Positions 54,782 to 63,768 of a DNA stretch of 64,000 nt are shown here, piece after piece. The notes beneath the pieces are model-generated. The model ran no database searches. It saw only the letters and a program-made list of their open reading frames with translations, and had not been told where the DNA came from. Position 1 is the stretch's first letter, and each line of letters starts with the position of its first letter. The translations under genes were made by a program, and so were the position numbers. This DNA comes from Deinococcus indicus (GTDB taxonomy: Bacteria > Deinococcota > Deinococci > Deinococcales > Deinococcaceae): NCBI RefSeq assembly GCF_002198095.1, contig NZ_NHMK01000009.1, positions 868,001 to 932,000 on the forward strand, given 5' to 3'.

Positions 54782-57700
54782 TCAGGCGGGTGAGAGGTTC
54801 GCGAATTTCACCAGGAGTTTTTTCGTTCCAGCGGTCGGGAAGTGCACCGTGACTTCCTGCCGGTCGCCGATGCCGGCCACGGCGAGGACCTGTCCCTCGC
54901 CGAATTTGGGGTGGCGGACGCGTTCGCCGCCCCGGTAGGCCATGCCGGACGTGAGGGGGCTGGTGTTCTTGACGGCGCTGGCGGTGGGGACGGTGGGGCG
55001 GTAGGTTTTCCAGGTTTTGGTGCGGTACTCGACGACCTGTCCGTAGGGGTCGACGGTGTCGAAGCCGCCTTCGATTTCTTCGAGGAAGCGGCTGTCCTCG
55101 GCGGCGTTGGTTTTGCCGTACTGCATGCGGTTCTCGGCGGCGGTCAGGAACAGGCGGTCCATGGCGCGGGTGATGCCGACGTAGAACAGGCGGCGTTCTT
55201 CCTCGATGCCGCCCGCCTCGGCGATGGCTCCTTTGCTGGGCAGCAGGCCTTCCTCGACGCCCACGATGAACACGACGGGGAATTCCAGGCCTTTGGCGTT
55301 GTGCATGGTCATGAGGGTGACGGCTTCTTCGGGCGCGCCTTTGTTCTCCTGTCTGGTGCGCATGTCGTCCACGCTGGAGAGCAGGGCGGCGTCGTCGAGG
55401 AAGTCGCCGATGGTGCCCTGGTTGTCCTGTGACCATTCCTCGGCGGCGTTCACGAGTTCGTCGAGGTTCTCGGCGCGGACCTGTCCTTCCGGGCCTTCCT
55501 GGCGGAGCAGGTCGAGGTAGCCGCTGGTTTCGATGACGTAGCGCAGGAACGCGCCGGGTTCGTAGTTGTCGGCGGCGTCGCTCATGGCGTGCATCAGCGC
55601 GGCGAAATCCACGGCTTTCTGCGCGCCACGGTCGAGGATGCCGTCCGTGTCGGCGCGGGCGCAGGCTTCGAGCAGGCTGGTGCGGTGCGCGGCGGCCCAG
55701 TCGAGGAGTTTCGTGAGGGCCGTGTCGCCGATGCCGCGCCGGGGCCGCCCGATGATGCGGCGCAGCGCCACGTCGTCACTGGGGTTAATAGAGAGGCGGG
55801 CGTACGCGAGGATGTCGCGGATTTCCCGGCGGTCGTAGAAGCCCACGCCGCCCACGATCTTCGCGGGAATCTGCACGCGGCGCAGGCTCTCCTCGATCAC
55901 GCGGGACTGCGCGTTCGTGCGGTACAGCACGGCCATGTCCGTCAGCGGGCGGCCTTCCTGGGCGTGCAGGCGCGTGATCCACTCGGACACGAAGTCCCCC
56001 TCGGCGCGGTGGTCGGTGGCGCGGTGGAACACGACGGGCGGCCCGTCGTCCTTGACGGCTTTCAGGGTCTTGTCGAGGCGTTCGGCGTTGTTCTCGATCA
56101 GCCGGTTGGCAATGCCGAGCACGCGGGCGCTGGAGCGGTAGTTGTGCTCCAGCATGTAGACCTTCGCGTCGGCGTAGTCCTTCTGGAAGTCGAGGATGTT
56201 CTGGATGTCCGCGCCACGGAACTTGTAGATGCTGTTGTGAACGAGCAGGCCGCCCGCGAGGTAGGTGTGGGTGGGGGTGACGGTCAGGTCGTACACGGGG
56301 CCGTCGTAGTGTTCCTGCGTGACCTGCGTGACGGTTGTTTCCTGGAGGCCGTGTGGGGTGTCGGCCAGCAGGAGCATGCCGGGGTGCAGGTGTGACAGGG
56401 GCGTGAAGGCGTACATGGCGCCGCCGATCTGCGCTTTGCGTTGCAGTTCCAGGCCGCCGTCCTGCGCGATCTGGCGGGCCTCGGCCAGGGCCTGTGGGTA
56501 GTCCCTGCGGCTGAGTTCGAGGCGGTAGCCGCCGCGTCCGTTCGTGCGGACGGGGTGCCCGGCGTCCGTGAGTTTCGCGGCGATGTCGGCGCGGTTGCTG
56601 CTCCACTGGATGCGGTGGTAGCCGACGCTGCCGTGCCGGTGGTCCTGGAACATGATCAGGTTCAGGCTCTGGCGCCTGACGCCGTTCTGCGGGCGGTGGT
56701 GCGGGAAGTCCGGGTGCAGGTGCAGGTCCGTCATCAGGCGGCGGGCGGCGGAGTGCGTGTCGATCTCGCGGAACAGGCGTTGCAGGTGGTCGTCGCCCAT
56801 GGCGAGGTTCCGGCCGACGCCGTGGAACAGCGCGGTGGGCAGGCCGTAGCGGGCGGCGTACAGCGCTTCCCAGTACGCGGCGTCGGCGCGGGTGTCGCAG
56901 ACGCGCAGGACCCAGACCTTGTCGCCGTTTTCCTGGTTCAGGCGGACGCGGTAACCGTAGTCGGGCTGTCCCTCGCTGTTCTGCCGGGCACCGACGGTCA
57001 GGCCCACGCGGTAGCCGCGGTCCTCGCGGTACATCAGGTAAACGTACCACTGGCCGTGCATGGGCTGGTGCCGCGCGAGGACGATGTGGTGCGGCGTGCC
57101 GCGCAGCGTGTGCGCCTCAGTCTGCACGTTCCAGAGTGGTCCGCACGAGTGACCGCGTTTGACGTGCGTGACCTGCGCGGGCAGGCGCGTGCCGGACGCG
57201 CCGACGCCGCACACGGTGTCGCCTTCTGCGATGGTCTCGATGGGGCGCGGTCCCTGCGGCGTGCCGATCAGGGTGCCGGGCGGCAGGCACTGGTCGGGGT
57301 CCCCGACGACGAGCAGGTTGCGGTCCCTGGAGGCGAGCAGGCGGGTCAGTTCGTACTGGGCTTTGTTGGTGTCCTGGTACTCGTCGACGTGAATGAAGCG
57401 GGCGCGGTTCTGGACGGCGTTCAGGACGGCGGGAACGTCGCGGAACAGGCGGACGGTTTCGGTGATGAGGTCGCCGAAGTCGATGGCGTTCTGCGCCTTT
57501 TTACGGGCCTCGTAACGGCGGTAGGCTTCGGCAGCGGCCTCTTTGGGGATGCCGCTGAGGTAGGGTTCGTGGGCACGGTCGAGGTCGCTGGGGGTCTGGA
57601 GGTTGCTCTTGGCGCGGTCGAGGATGCCGCGTAGGACGCGGGGGTTGGTGTCGGGGCCGATGCCGGGGAGGCTGCCCATGATGTCCTTGAGGACGTCGAG

Positions 57701-58054
57701 CTGGTCGTCGTCGTCGTAGATGACGAAGCCGCGTTTCAATCCGATGTGTTCGCCGTAGGCGCGCAGGATGCGGACGCCGGCGGAGTGGAAGGTGCTCATC
57801 CAGAGGTCCTGGGCGCCGGGGACGAGGTGGCTGGCGCGTTCGCGCATCTCGGCGGCGGCCTTGTTGGTGAAGGTCACGGCCAGGATCTCGCCGGGGGCGG
57901 CGCCGTAGTGGCCGATCAGGTGGGCGATGCGGTAGATCAGGGTGCGGGTCTTGCCGCTGCCGGCGCCGGCGATGACGAGGGCGGGGCCGGTGTAGTGGTC
58001 GGCGGCCTGTGCCTGGGTGGGGTTCAGTTGGGCGAGCAGGTCGGGCGGGTTCAC
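54782..58054 (-). CDS. uvrD: UvrD/PcrA-type SF1 DNA helicase with an in-frame intein
   Basis: This 3'-5' helicase takes part in nucleotide-excision and mismatch repair and in removing blocked RecA filaments. The precursor has 1090 residues; removing the intein (residues 256-607) leaves 738, the usual size. The extein shows Q motif LNPTQAQAADH, Walker A IAGAGSGKTRTLIYRI, Walker B region HVDEYQDTNKAQYEL, motif III split as GDPDQ and SIYKFRGADIQ, motif V TMHNAKGLEFPVVFIVG and motif VI YVGITRAMDRLFLT. GTG 58054 follows TACAAT by 6 nt (leaderless). Unspliced protein would be inactive, so splicing must be efficient. Confidence 0.95.
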   Translation of the reverse strand: MNPPDLLAQLNPTQAQAADHYTGPALVIAGAGSGKTRTLIYRIAHLIGHYGAAPGEILAVTFTNKAAAEMRERASHLVPGAQDLWMSTFHSAGVRILRAYGEHIGLKRGFVIYDDDDQLDVLKDIMGSLPGIGPDTNPRVLRGILDRAKSNLQTPSDLDRAHEPYLSGIPKEAAAEAYRRYEARKKAQNAIDFGDLITETVRLFRDVPAVLNAVQNRARFIHVDEYQDTNKAQYELTRLLASRDRNLLVVGDPDQCLPPGTLIGTPQGPRPIETIAEGDTVCGVGASGTRLPAQVTHVKRGHSCGPLWNVQTEAHTLRGTPHHIVLARHQPMHGQWYVYLMYREDRGYRVGLTVGARQNSEGQPDYGYRVRLNQENGDKVWVLRVCDTRADAAYWEALYAARYGLPTALFHGVGRNLAMGDDHLQRLFREIDTHSAARRLMTDLHLHPDFPHHRPQNGVRRQSLNLIMFQDHRHGSVGYHRIQWSSNRADIAAKLTDAGHPVRTNGRGGYRLELSRRDYPQALAEARQIAQDGGLELQRKAQIGGAMYAFTPLSHLHPGMLLLADTPHGLQETTVTQVTQEHYDGPVYDLTVTPTHTYLAGGLLVHNSIYKFRGADIQNILDFQKDYADAKVYMLEHNYRSSARVLGIANRLIENNAERLDKTLKAVKDDGPPVVFHRATDHRAEGDFVSEWITRLHAQEGRPLTDMAVLYRTNAQSRVIEESLRRVQIPAKIVGGVGFYDRREIRDILAYARLSINPSDDVALRRIIGRPRRGIGDTALTKLLDWAAAHRTSLLEACARADTDGILDRGAQKAVDFAALMHAMSDAADNYEPGAFLRYVIETSGYLDLLRQEGPEGQVRAENLDELVNAAEEWSQDNQGTIGDFLDDAALLSSVDDMRTRQENKGAPEEAVTLMTMHNAKGLEFPVVFIVGVEEGLLPSKGAIAEAGGIEEERRLFYVGITRAMDRLFLTAAENRMQYGKTNAAEDSRFLEEIEGGFDTVDPYGQVVEYRTKTWKTYRPTVPTASAVKNTSPLTSGMAYRGGERVRHPKFGEGQVLAVAGIGDRQEVTVHFPTAGTKKLLVKFANLSPA
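56234..57289 (-). mobile_element. Intein in UvrD helicase motif III, with GIY-YIG-like insert
   Basis: The 352-residue insertion begins with Cys (CLPPGTLIGTPQGP) after GDPDQ and ends VHN before SIYKF. It has splicing block B TxxH at 65-68 (RGTPHHIVL) and C-terminal blocks VYDLTVTPTHTYLAGGLLVHN. Instead of LAGLIDADG motifs, residues 82-98 read YVYLMYREDRGYRVGLT, and Glu141 lies in AAYWEALYAARYGLPTALF. That spacing fits a GIY-YIG homing endonuclease. A probable DNA-binding region (about 215-285) follows. Splicing residues all look intact. The splice sites and block B are clear; the endonuclease class is an inference. Confidence 0.88.
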
Positions 58055-58060
58055 CTGGGA

Positions 58061-58066
58061 ATTGTA
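58061..58066 (-). promoter_or_regulatory. -10 box for leaderless uvrD mRNA
   Basis: TACAAT on the reverse strand lies 6 nt before GTG 58054. Confidence 0.55.
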
Positions 58067-58162
58067 CCAGCCTGCGTTCTGCCCTGGGCGTAATGAGGGT
58101 GGGGGGCGGGGGGCGTGGCGTGTTCCCGGACCGGGCACGGTTTTCGGGTTGCCTAACCCTGC

Positions 58163-58168
58163 TACCCT
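58163..58168 (+). promoter_or_regulatory. -10 box for leaderless CDF transporter mRNA
   Basis: TACCCT lies 6 nt before GTG 58175. The uvrD and CDF genes are divergent, with only 120 bp between starts. Confidence 0.45.
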
Positions 58169-58174
58169 CCTCAG

Positions 58175-59098
58175 GTGACGGCTTCCTCGACCTCTGTTCA
58201 GACTTCCTCGCGTGCGTCCAGGCTGGCAGCGGGCAGCATTCTGGTGGCGCTGGTGGTGCTGGGGCTCAAGGCCGTGGCGTACCTGATGACGGGCAGCGTG
58301 GCGCTGTACTCGGACGCGCTGGAGAGCGTCATCAACGTGGCGGCGGCGGTCGCGGCGCTGATTGCGTTGCGGGTCGCGGCCCGCCCGGCGGACGCCAACC
58401 ACCCGTACGGGCACACGAAGGCCGAGTACTTCAGCGCGGTGGCCGAGGGCGTGCTGATCGTGCTGGCGGCGGCGGCGATCGTGCGCGAGGCGCTCCCGGC
58501 GCTGCTGAATCCGGCGGAGTTGCCGGCGCTCTCGGGCGTGGCGGGGCTGGGCGTGAACCTCGCGGCGGGGGTGCTGAACGCGGTGTGGGCGTCAGTGCTG
58601 TTGCGGCAGGGGCGGGCGCTGCGGTCCCCGGCGTTGCTGGCGGACGGGCGGCACATCTTCAGTGACGTGGTGACCAGCGTGGGGGTGCTGCTGGGCGTGC
58701 TGGCGGCGCACCTGACGGGTCAGGCGTGGCTGGACCCGCTGCTGGCGATTCTGGTGGCGCTGAACATCCTCTGGAGCGGGTGGCGGCTGGTGCGGGAAAG
58801 CGTGGGCGGCCTGATGGACGCGGCGGTGGACCGGGAGACCGAGGAGAAGATCCGGCTGGCGATGCGGCTGCATGGGCACGGGGCGCTGGAGATGCATGAC
58901 CTGCGGACCCGGCACGCGGGGAGCGTGACCTTCATCGAGTTTCACATGGTGGTGCCGGGCGACATGACGGTGCAGGAGGCGCACAGCATCTGCGACCGGC
59001 TGGAGGACGCCATCCGGGCCGGGACGCCGCAGTCGTCGATCAGCATCCACGTGGAGCCGCAGGAGAAGGCCAAGCATCACGGGGTGCTGGTGCTGTAG
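58175..59098 (+). CDS. Cation diffusion facilitator (CDF) metal efflux transporter
   Basis: This 307-residue inner-membrane antiporter exports divalent metals such as Zn, Fe or Mn. It has six hydrophobic helices. The intramembrane metal site is YSDALES in helix 2 and ADGRHIFSDVVTS (HxxxD) in helix 5. A cytoplasmic C-terminal domain carries the His/Asp ligands HDLRTRHAGSVTFIEFHMVV. YSDALE (AxxxD as in YiiP's DxxxD-like sites) leaves metal specificity open. It starts at GTG 58175 with a leaderless-type box. Confidence 0.92.
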   Translation: MTASSTSVQTSSRASRLAAGSILVALVVLGLKAVAYLMTGSVALYSDALESVINVAAAVAALIALRVAARPADANHPYGHTKAEYFSAVAEGVLIVLAAAAIVREALPALLNPAELPALSGVAGLGVNLAAGVLNAVWASVLLRQGRALRSPALLADGRHIFSDVVTSVGVLLGVLAAHLTGQAWLDPLLAILVALNILWSGWRLVRESVGGLMDAAVDRETEEKIRLAMRLHGHGALEMHDLRTRHAGSVTFIEFHMVVPGDMTVQEAHSICDRLEDAIRAGTPQSSISIHVEPQEKAKHHGVLVL

Positions 59099-59165
59099 TC
59101 GCCGGGCCGGGCATTCATGAAGCCGGGCTTCATGCGACAGTTCTTTCATGTCGAACGGTCATGCC

Positions 59166-59171
59166 TATACT
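59166..59171 (+). promoter_or_regulatory. -10 box of the formate dehydrogenase operon
   Basis: TATACT lies 28 nt before ATG 59200. A weak -35 (TTCTTT, about 59142-59147) is 18 bp upstream. Confidence 0.45.
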
Positions 59172-59199
59172 CGCCGTTGAAAGCTTCAGGGAGGAAGAT

Positions 59200-62100
59200 A
59201 TGGGCGAGATCGACGTGCCGAACGACGTGCACATCCGTTCCACGGTGGGGCCGACGCGGCCGCCGCGTGGCGAGCAGGTTCAGGTGACGGTGGACGGAGC
59301 GCCGCAACTGGCGTGGGTGGGCGAGCCTCTGGTGGACGTGATCAACCGCGCGCAGATCGAGCTGGCGCAGGTGTGTTACCACCCGCAGCTGGGGCCGATC
59401 CAGACCTGCGATACCTGCACGGTCGAGATCGACGGCGTGGTGGGCCGCGCCTGCGGCACGAAGGTCGCGGCCGGGATGACGGTGCGCACGCAGACGATCG
59501 CCGCCCGCGCCGCGCAGCGGGACGCGTACGACCGCATCGTGGCAAACCACGACCTGTACTGCACGGTCTGCGACAACAACAACGGGAACTGCACGGTGCA
59601 CAACACGCTGGGCCTGCTGGGCATCGATCATCAGACCCGGCCGTTCCAGCCCAAGGGCTACGCGAAGGACGAATCGAACCCCTTCTACCGCTACGACCCG
59701 GACCAGTGCATCCTGTGCGGCCGCTGTGTGGAGGCCTGCCAGAACGTGCAGGTGAACGAGACCCTGACCATCGGCTGGGAGATGGAGCAGCCGCGCGTGC
59801 TGTGGGACGGCGGGAAACCCATCGGCGAGAGCAGTTGCGTCAGCTGCGGGCACTGCGTCACGGTCTGCCCCTGCAACGCCCTGATCGAGAATTCCATGAT
59901 CGGCGAGGCGGGCCTGTTCACGGGCATTCCGCTGCCCGTCTGGGACGCCGCCATCGACGTGGTCAAGGGCGTGGAGGCCAGCGCGGGCCTCAAGCCGATC
60001 ATGAACGTGTCGGAGATCGAGTCGGCGGCCCGCGACCGGTACATCAAGAAGACCAAGACCGTCTGCACGTACTGCGGAGTGGGTTGCTCGTTCGACGTGT
60101 GGACCGACGAGCGGCACATCCTGAAGGTCGAACCCGGCCTGGGGCACGCCAACGGCATCAGCACCTGCGTGAAGGGCAAGTTCGGCTGGGATTACGTGAA
60201 CAGCGAGGACCGCCTGACCGCCCCGCTGATCCGCGAGGGCGACCGCTTCCGCGAGGCGACCTGGGACGAGGCGCTGGACCTCGTGGCGCGCCGCTTCATG
60301 GAGATCCGCGCCAAGGACGGCCCGGACGCCCTGGCGTTCGTGGCGAGCAGCAAGGCCAGCAACGAGGAAGCGTTCATGGTGCAGAAGTTCGCCCGTCAGG
60401 TGATCGGGACGAACAACGTGGACAACTGCTCGCGGTACTGCCAGTCCCCGGCCAGCAAGGGGCTGTCCCTGACGACCGGGATCGGCGCGGACAGCGGGAC
60501 CATCAAGGACATCGAGAACGCCTCGCTGGTCATCACGGTGGGCAGCAACGCCGCCGAGAGCCACCCGGTCCTGGCGACCCGCGTGAAACGCGCGCAGAAG
60601 CTGGGCAACACCCGCCTGATGGTGTTCGACATCCGCGAGCATGAACTCGCGACCCGCGCGGACCTGTTCCTGCGGCCGAAACCCGGCACGGACTTCGTGT
60701 GGCTGGCCGCCGTCAGCAAGTTCATCCTGGACAACGGGCTGGAGGACCGGGTGTTCCTGGCGGAGCGCGTGAACGGCCTGGAGGAATTCCGGCAGTCCAT
60801 CAGCACGTACACCCTGGAGTACGCCGAGCGCGAGACGGGCATCGACGCCGGGACGCTGGAGGCCGTGGCCCGCCAGATCGCCGCCGAGGAGCGCGTGGCG
60901 GTCCTGTGGGCGATGGGCGTCACGCAGCAGTGCGGCGGCAGCGATACCAGCGCCGCCATCAGCAACCTGCTGCTGATCACCGGGAACTTCGGCCGGACCG
61001 GGACCGGCGGCTTCCCGCTGCGCGGTCACAACAACGTGCAGGGCGCCAGCGACATGGGCGCCATGCCCGATCAGGTCAGCGGGTACCAGCCGGTCGGGGA
61101 CGATCTGGTCGTGCAGCGCCACCAGCGCGAGTGGGGTGTCACGCTGCGCCCGGAACGCGGCCTGGACAACACCCAGATGCTCGACGCGGCCATCCAGGGC
61201 AAGTTGAAGGCCATGTGGATCACGGGCGAGGAGATGAGCCTGACCGACGCGAACGCCAACCACCTGGCGCAGGGCTTCGAGGCGCTGGAATTCCTGGTGG
61301 TGCAGGACCTGTACTTCACGAACACCGCCCGGTACGCGGACGTGGTGTTCCCGGCCGCCGCGTCGCTGGAGAAGGAAGGCACGTTCACGAACACCGAACG
61401 CCGCATCCAGCGGCTGTACGAGGTCATGCCGCCCCTGAAGGGCACGAAACCCGACTGGCAGATCTACCAGGGCGTCGCGCAGCGCATGGGCGCCGACTGG
61501 AAGTACAGCCACCCGAGCGAGGTCATGGACGAGATCGCGCGCCTCACGCCGTTCTTCGCGGGTGTCAGTTACGACCGCCTGCAGGGGTACGACACGCTGT
61601 GCTGGCCGGTCGCCGAGGACGGCACCGACTCGCCGCTGCTGCACCGCGAGCGCTTCAACTTCCCGGACGGGAAGGCCCGGCTGTACCCGGCGACGTACAA
61701 ACCCCGCCAGGAAGCCCCGAACGACGAATTCGACCTGCACCTGAACAGCGGGCGCATGCTGGAGCACTTCCACGAGGGGAACATGACCTTCCGGGTGGAG
61801 GGCATCGCCGGGAAGGCGCCGGACACGTTCGTGGAGGTCAGCCCGGAACTCGCAGCCGAACGGCAACTCCAGAGCGGGCAGTGGGTGCGGCTGATCAGCG
61901 AGCACGGCGCGGTGCGTCTGCGCGCGCTCGTCACGGCCCGCGTGAGCGGCAACGAGGTCTTCGTGCCCATGAACGCCCGCAAGGCCGGGGACGCCGTGAA
62001 CTTCCTGACCGGCAGCCGCGGCGACAGCATCACGAACACCCCCGCGTACAAGGACACCCGCGTGCGCATGGAAGTCCTGCGCGACGTGGGCGAGAACCCG

Positions 62101-62295
62101 CTGCCCGCGAAGAACCACCGCTGGGGCCACCCGACCCCGCAGACGGGCGTGGAGGTGCAGCGCAAGTGGTCCCGGCCGGACTACGTGTTCCCCGGCGGGC
62201 TGCTGCCTATGCACGGCGACAGCCTGAACGCCCGCGCCGACGCACTGGCCGGCCCGGCACTGGGCGGCTCAGTCATGGGCGGCGCTGACGACTGA
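59200..62295 (+). CDS. fdhA: Formate dehydrogenase catalytic subunit, Cys type
   Basis: This 1031-residue molybdopterin enzyme oxidises formate to CO2. Residues about 25-110 hold a [2Fe-2S] ferredoxin domain (VCYHPQLG, QTCDTCTVEI). A His/Cys [4Fe-4S] region (HDLYCTVCDNNNGNCTVHN) follows, then two [4Fe-4S] ferredoxin motifs (CILCGRCVEAC, CVSCGHCVTVC) and the CTYCGVGCSF cluster. The catalytic segment is NVDNCSRYCQSPASKG, with Cys414 where Sec-type enzymes have selenocysteine. The C-terminal dinucleotide domain ends LPAKNHRWGHP. The N-terminus resembles the NuoG-like electron wire of NAD-linked enzymes. ATG 59200 has GGGAGGAAG upstream. Confidence 0.94.
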   Translation: MGEIDVPNDVHIRSTVGPTRPPRGEQVQVTVDGAPQLAWVGEPLVDVINRAQIELAQVCYHPQLGPIQTCDTCTVEIDGVVGRACGTKVAAGMTVRTQTIAARAAQRDAYDRIVANHDLYCTVCDNNNGNCTVHNTLGLLGIDHQTRPFQPKGYAKDESNPFYRYDPDQCILCGRCVEACQNVQVNETLTIGWEMEQPRVLWDGGKPIGESSCVSCGHCVTVCPCNALIENSMIGEAGLFTGIPLPVWDAAIDVVKGVEASAGLKPIMNVSEIESAARDRYIKKTKTVCTYCGVGCSFDVWTDERHILKVEPGLGHANGISTCVKGKFGWDYVNSEDRLTAPLIREGDRFREATWDEALDLVARRFMEIRAKDGPDALAFVASSKASNEEAFMVQKFARQVIGTNNVDNCSRYCQSPASKGLSLTTGIGADSGTIKDIENASLVITVGSNAAESHPVLATRVKRAQKLGNTRLMVFDIREHELATRADLFLRPKPGTDFVWLAAVSKFILDNGLEDRVFLAERVNGLEEFRQSISTYTLEYAERETGIDAGTLEAVARQIAAEERVAVLWAMGVTQQCGGSDTSAAISNLLLITGNFGRTGTGGFPLRGHNNVQGASDMGAMPDQVSGYQPVGDDLVVQRHQREWGVTLRPERGLDNTQMLDAAIQGKLKAMWITGEEMSLTDANANHLAQGFEALEFLVVQDLYFTNTARYADVVFPAAASLEKEGTFTNTERRIQRLYEVMPPLKGTKPDWQIYQGVAQRMGADWKYSHPSEVMDEIARLTPFFAGVSYDRLQGYDTLCWPVAEDGTDSPLLHRERFNFPDGKARLYPATYKPRQEAPNDEFDLHLNSGRMLEHFHEGNMTFRVEGIAGKAPDTFVEVSPELAAERQLQSGQWVRLISEHGAVRLRALVTARVSGNEVFVPMNARKAGDAVNFLTGSRGDSITNTPAYKDTRVRMEVLRDVGENPLPAKNHRWGHPTPQTGVEVQRKWSRPDYVFPGGLLPMHGDSLNARADALAGPALGGSVMGGADD

Positions 62296-62349
62296 CATTC
62301 AGCGGAAGGGGGCAGGCAACCGCTTCCCCCCTTCCGCGCAGGAGACACC

Positions 62350-62853
62350 ATGGCGAAACCACTTGAATTCACGCCCCGCATCCCGACCGCGCAGGAGAAA
62401 CTGCGTTCCGAGGTCGAGGATTCCACCGACGCGCTACTGGAGGGGCTGTACCTGCTGCGGCAACTGCACGAGCACGGCGTGCTGGACGTGGCGGGCAAGA
62501 CCGTGCGGGGCGGCGAGGGCCTGATCGCGTCGCTGCTGCACATCACGGGCGGCGAGAGCGGCACGACCCTGCTGCGCAACGCCACCGAACTGGGCAAGAC
62601 CCTGGCGGCGCTGGACCCGCGCGAGGTCGGCATTCTGGGCAGCGCCATCACGACCGGCGTGAACGAGGGTGCGCGGCACGTCGCGGCCGGGAAGGGCGTG
62701 GGCCTGGGTGAACTGATGGGCCTGCTCAAGGACCGGGACGTACAGGTGGCGCTGGGCGCGCTGTTCGCCGTCCTGAAGGGGGCGGGTCGGGCGCTGCGCG
62801 AGGCGAACGGCGACGTGCCGACCACCGCCAACCAGTCCGAGGTGGGCCGCTGA
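62350..62853 (+). CDS. DUF1641-family protein
   Basis: This 167-residue protein matches DUF1641: LEGLYLLRQLHEHGVLDVAGKTVRGGEGLIASLLHI and LGKTLAALDPREVG, ending in LMGLLKDRDVQVALGALFAVLKGAGRAL. Members are often linked with formate dehydrogenase or sulfide-quinone oxidoreductases, possibly as a membrane-associated adaptor. It lies 54 bp after fdhA, with CAGGAG before ATG 62350. Its role in electron transfer or assembly is inferred from context only. Confidence 0.85.
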   Translation: MAKPLEFTPRIPTAQEKLRSEVEDSTDALLEGLYLLRQLHEHGVLDVAGKTVRGGEGLIASLLHITGGESGTTLLRNATELGKTLAALDPREVGILGSAITTGVNEGARHVAAGKGVGLGELMGLLKDRDVQVALGALFAVLKGAGRALREANGDVPTTANQSEVGR

Positions 62854-62885
62854 GCAAGGCTGGCAGCCAGGGCGGGGAGGCGAAC

Positions 62886-63671
62886 GTGGGCCTCCCCGTC
62901 ACGCTGTTCCGGGACGGGCAGGGAACGGCTCGCCTGGACGCCGTGGCGGTCGAGGAACCGCTCGAACTGCGCCTGCACGCGCCCGGCGGGCCGCTGCCGC
63001 TGGGGGTGCTGATGCGCACGCCGGGGCACGACCGCGAGCTGCTGCTGGGCTGGCTGATCTCGGAGGGGCTGCTGCCCGCCGCGTTTACGCTGGACCCGGA
63101 CCCGGAGAACGCGAACGTGTGGCACCTGCGCACACCGGAATTTGCGCGGCTGGCGGCGGGCGCTCGGCTGGCGGTGTCGTCGAGTGCCTGCGGGGTGTGC
63201 GGGTCGGGCAGCATCGAGGCGCTGGCGGTCCGGGCCGCGCCGCCGGTCTGGACGGCGGGTCCGCTGGACGCCGCGTTCCTGGCGGGTCTGCCCGAACGGT
63301 TACGGGCGGCGCAGCCGGGCTTCGCGGCGACCGGAGGGCTGCACGGCGCGGCACTGTTCACGGCGAGCGGAGCGCTGCGCTGCGCTCGCGAGGACGTGGG
63401 GCGGCACAACGCCGTGGACAAGGTGGTCGGCTGGGCGCACCGGCAGCAGCCCGGACCGCTGGAGGATCAGGTACTGGTGGTCAGCAGCCGAGCTGGCTTC
63501 GAGATCGCGCAGAAGGCCGTGACGGCCGGGATCGGCGTGGTCGTGGCGGTGGGCGCGGCGACCAGTCTGGCAGTGGACACGGCTTCCGTGTTCGGCGTGA
63601 CGCTGTGCGGCTTCACCCGTGAGGGCCGCCTGACGGTGTACGCCGGGGCGGAGCGGGTGGCGTTCCCCTAG
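62886..63671 (+). CDS. fdhD: FdhD sulfurtransferase (formate dehydrogenase maturation)
   Basis: FdhD transfers sulfur from cysteine desulfurase to the molybdenum cofactor of formate dehydrogenase. The 261-residue protein has the conserved CxxC loop SSSACGVCGSG (Cys102 and Cys105), GHDRELLLGWLISEGLL, and EDVGRHNAVDKVVGWA in the cofactor-binding region. GGGAGG precedes GTG 62886. It is the third gene of the fdhA operon, which therefore encodes its own maturation factor. Confidence 0.95.
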   Translation: MGLPVTLFRDGQGTARLDAVAVEEPLELRLHAPGGPLPLGVLMRTPGHDRELLLGWLISEGLLPAAFTLDPDPENANVWHLRTPEFARLAAGARLAVSSSACGVCGSGSIEALAVRAAPPVWTAGPLDAAFLAGLPERLRAAQPGFAATGGLHGAALFTASGALRCAREDVGRHNAVDKVVGWAHRQQPGPLEDQVLVVSSRAGFEIAQKAVTAGIGVVVAVGAATSLAVDTASVFGVTLCGFTREGRLTVYAGAERVAFP

Positions 63672-63673
63672 AC

Positions 63674-63768
63674 CTCCTGCGAAAGTCTCTCTGACTGCCG
63701 AACGTGCGGCCGGATTCCTCGCTTCAGGCAAGAGCGGGGGGAGATCTGAAAATCCACTTTCGCAGGAG
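63674..63768. mobile_element. Short element with perfect 13-bp inverted ends
   Basis: CTCCTGCGAAAGT at 63674-63686 and ACTTTCGCAGGAG at 63756-63768 are perfect inverted repeats enclosing 69 bp without coding potential. The size and ends suggest an insertion-sequence-derived MITE or a decayed IS. No target duplication is clear. It begins within 3 bp of the fdhD stop codon. Confidence 0.6.
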
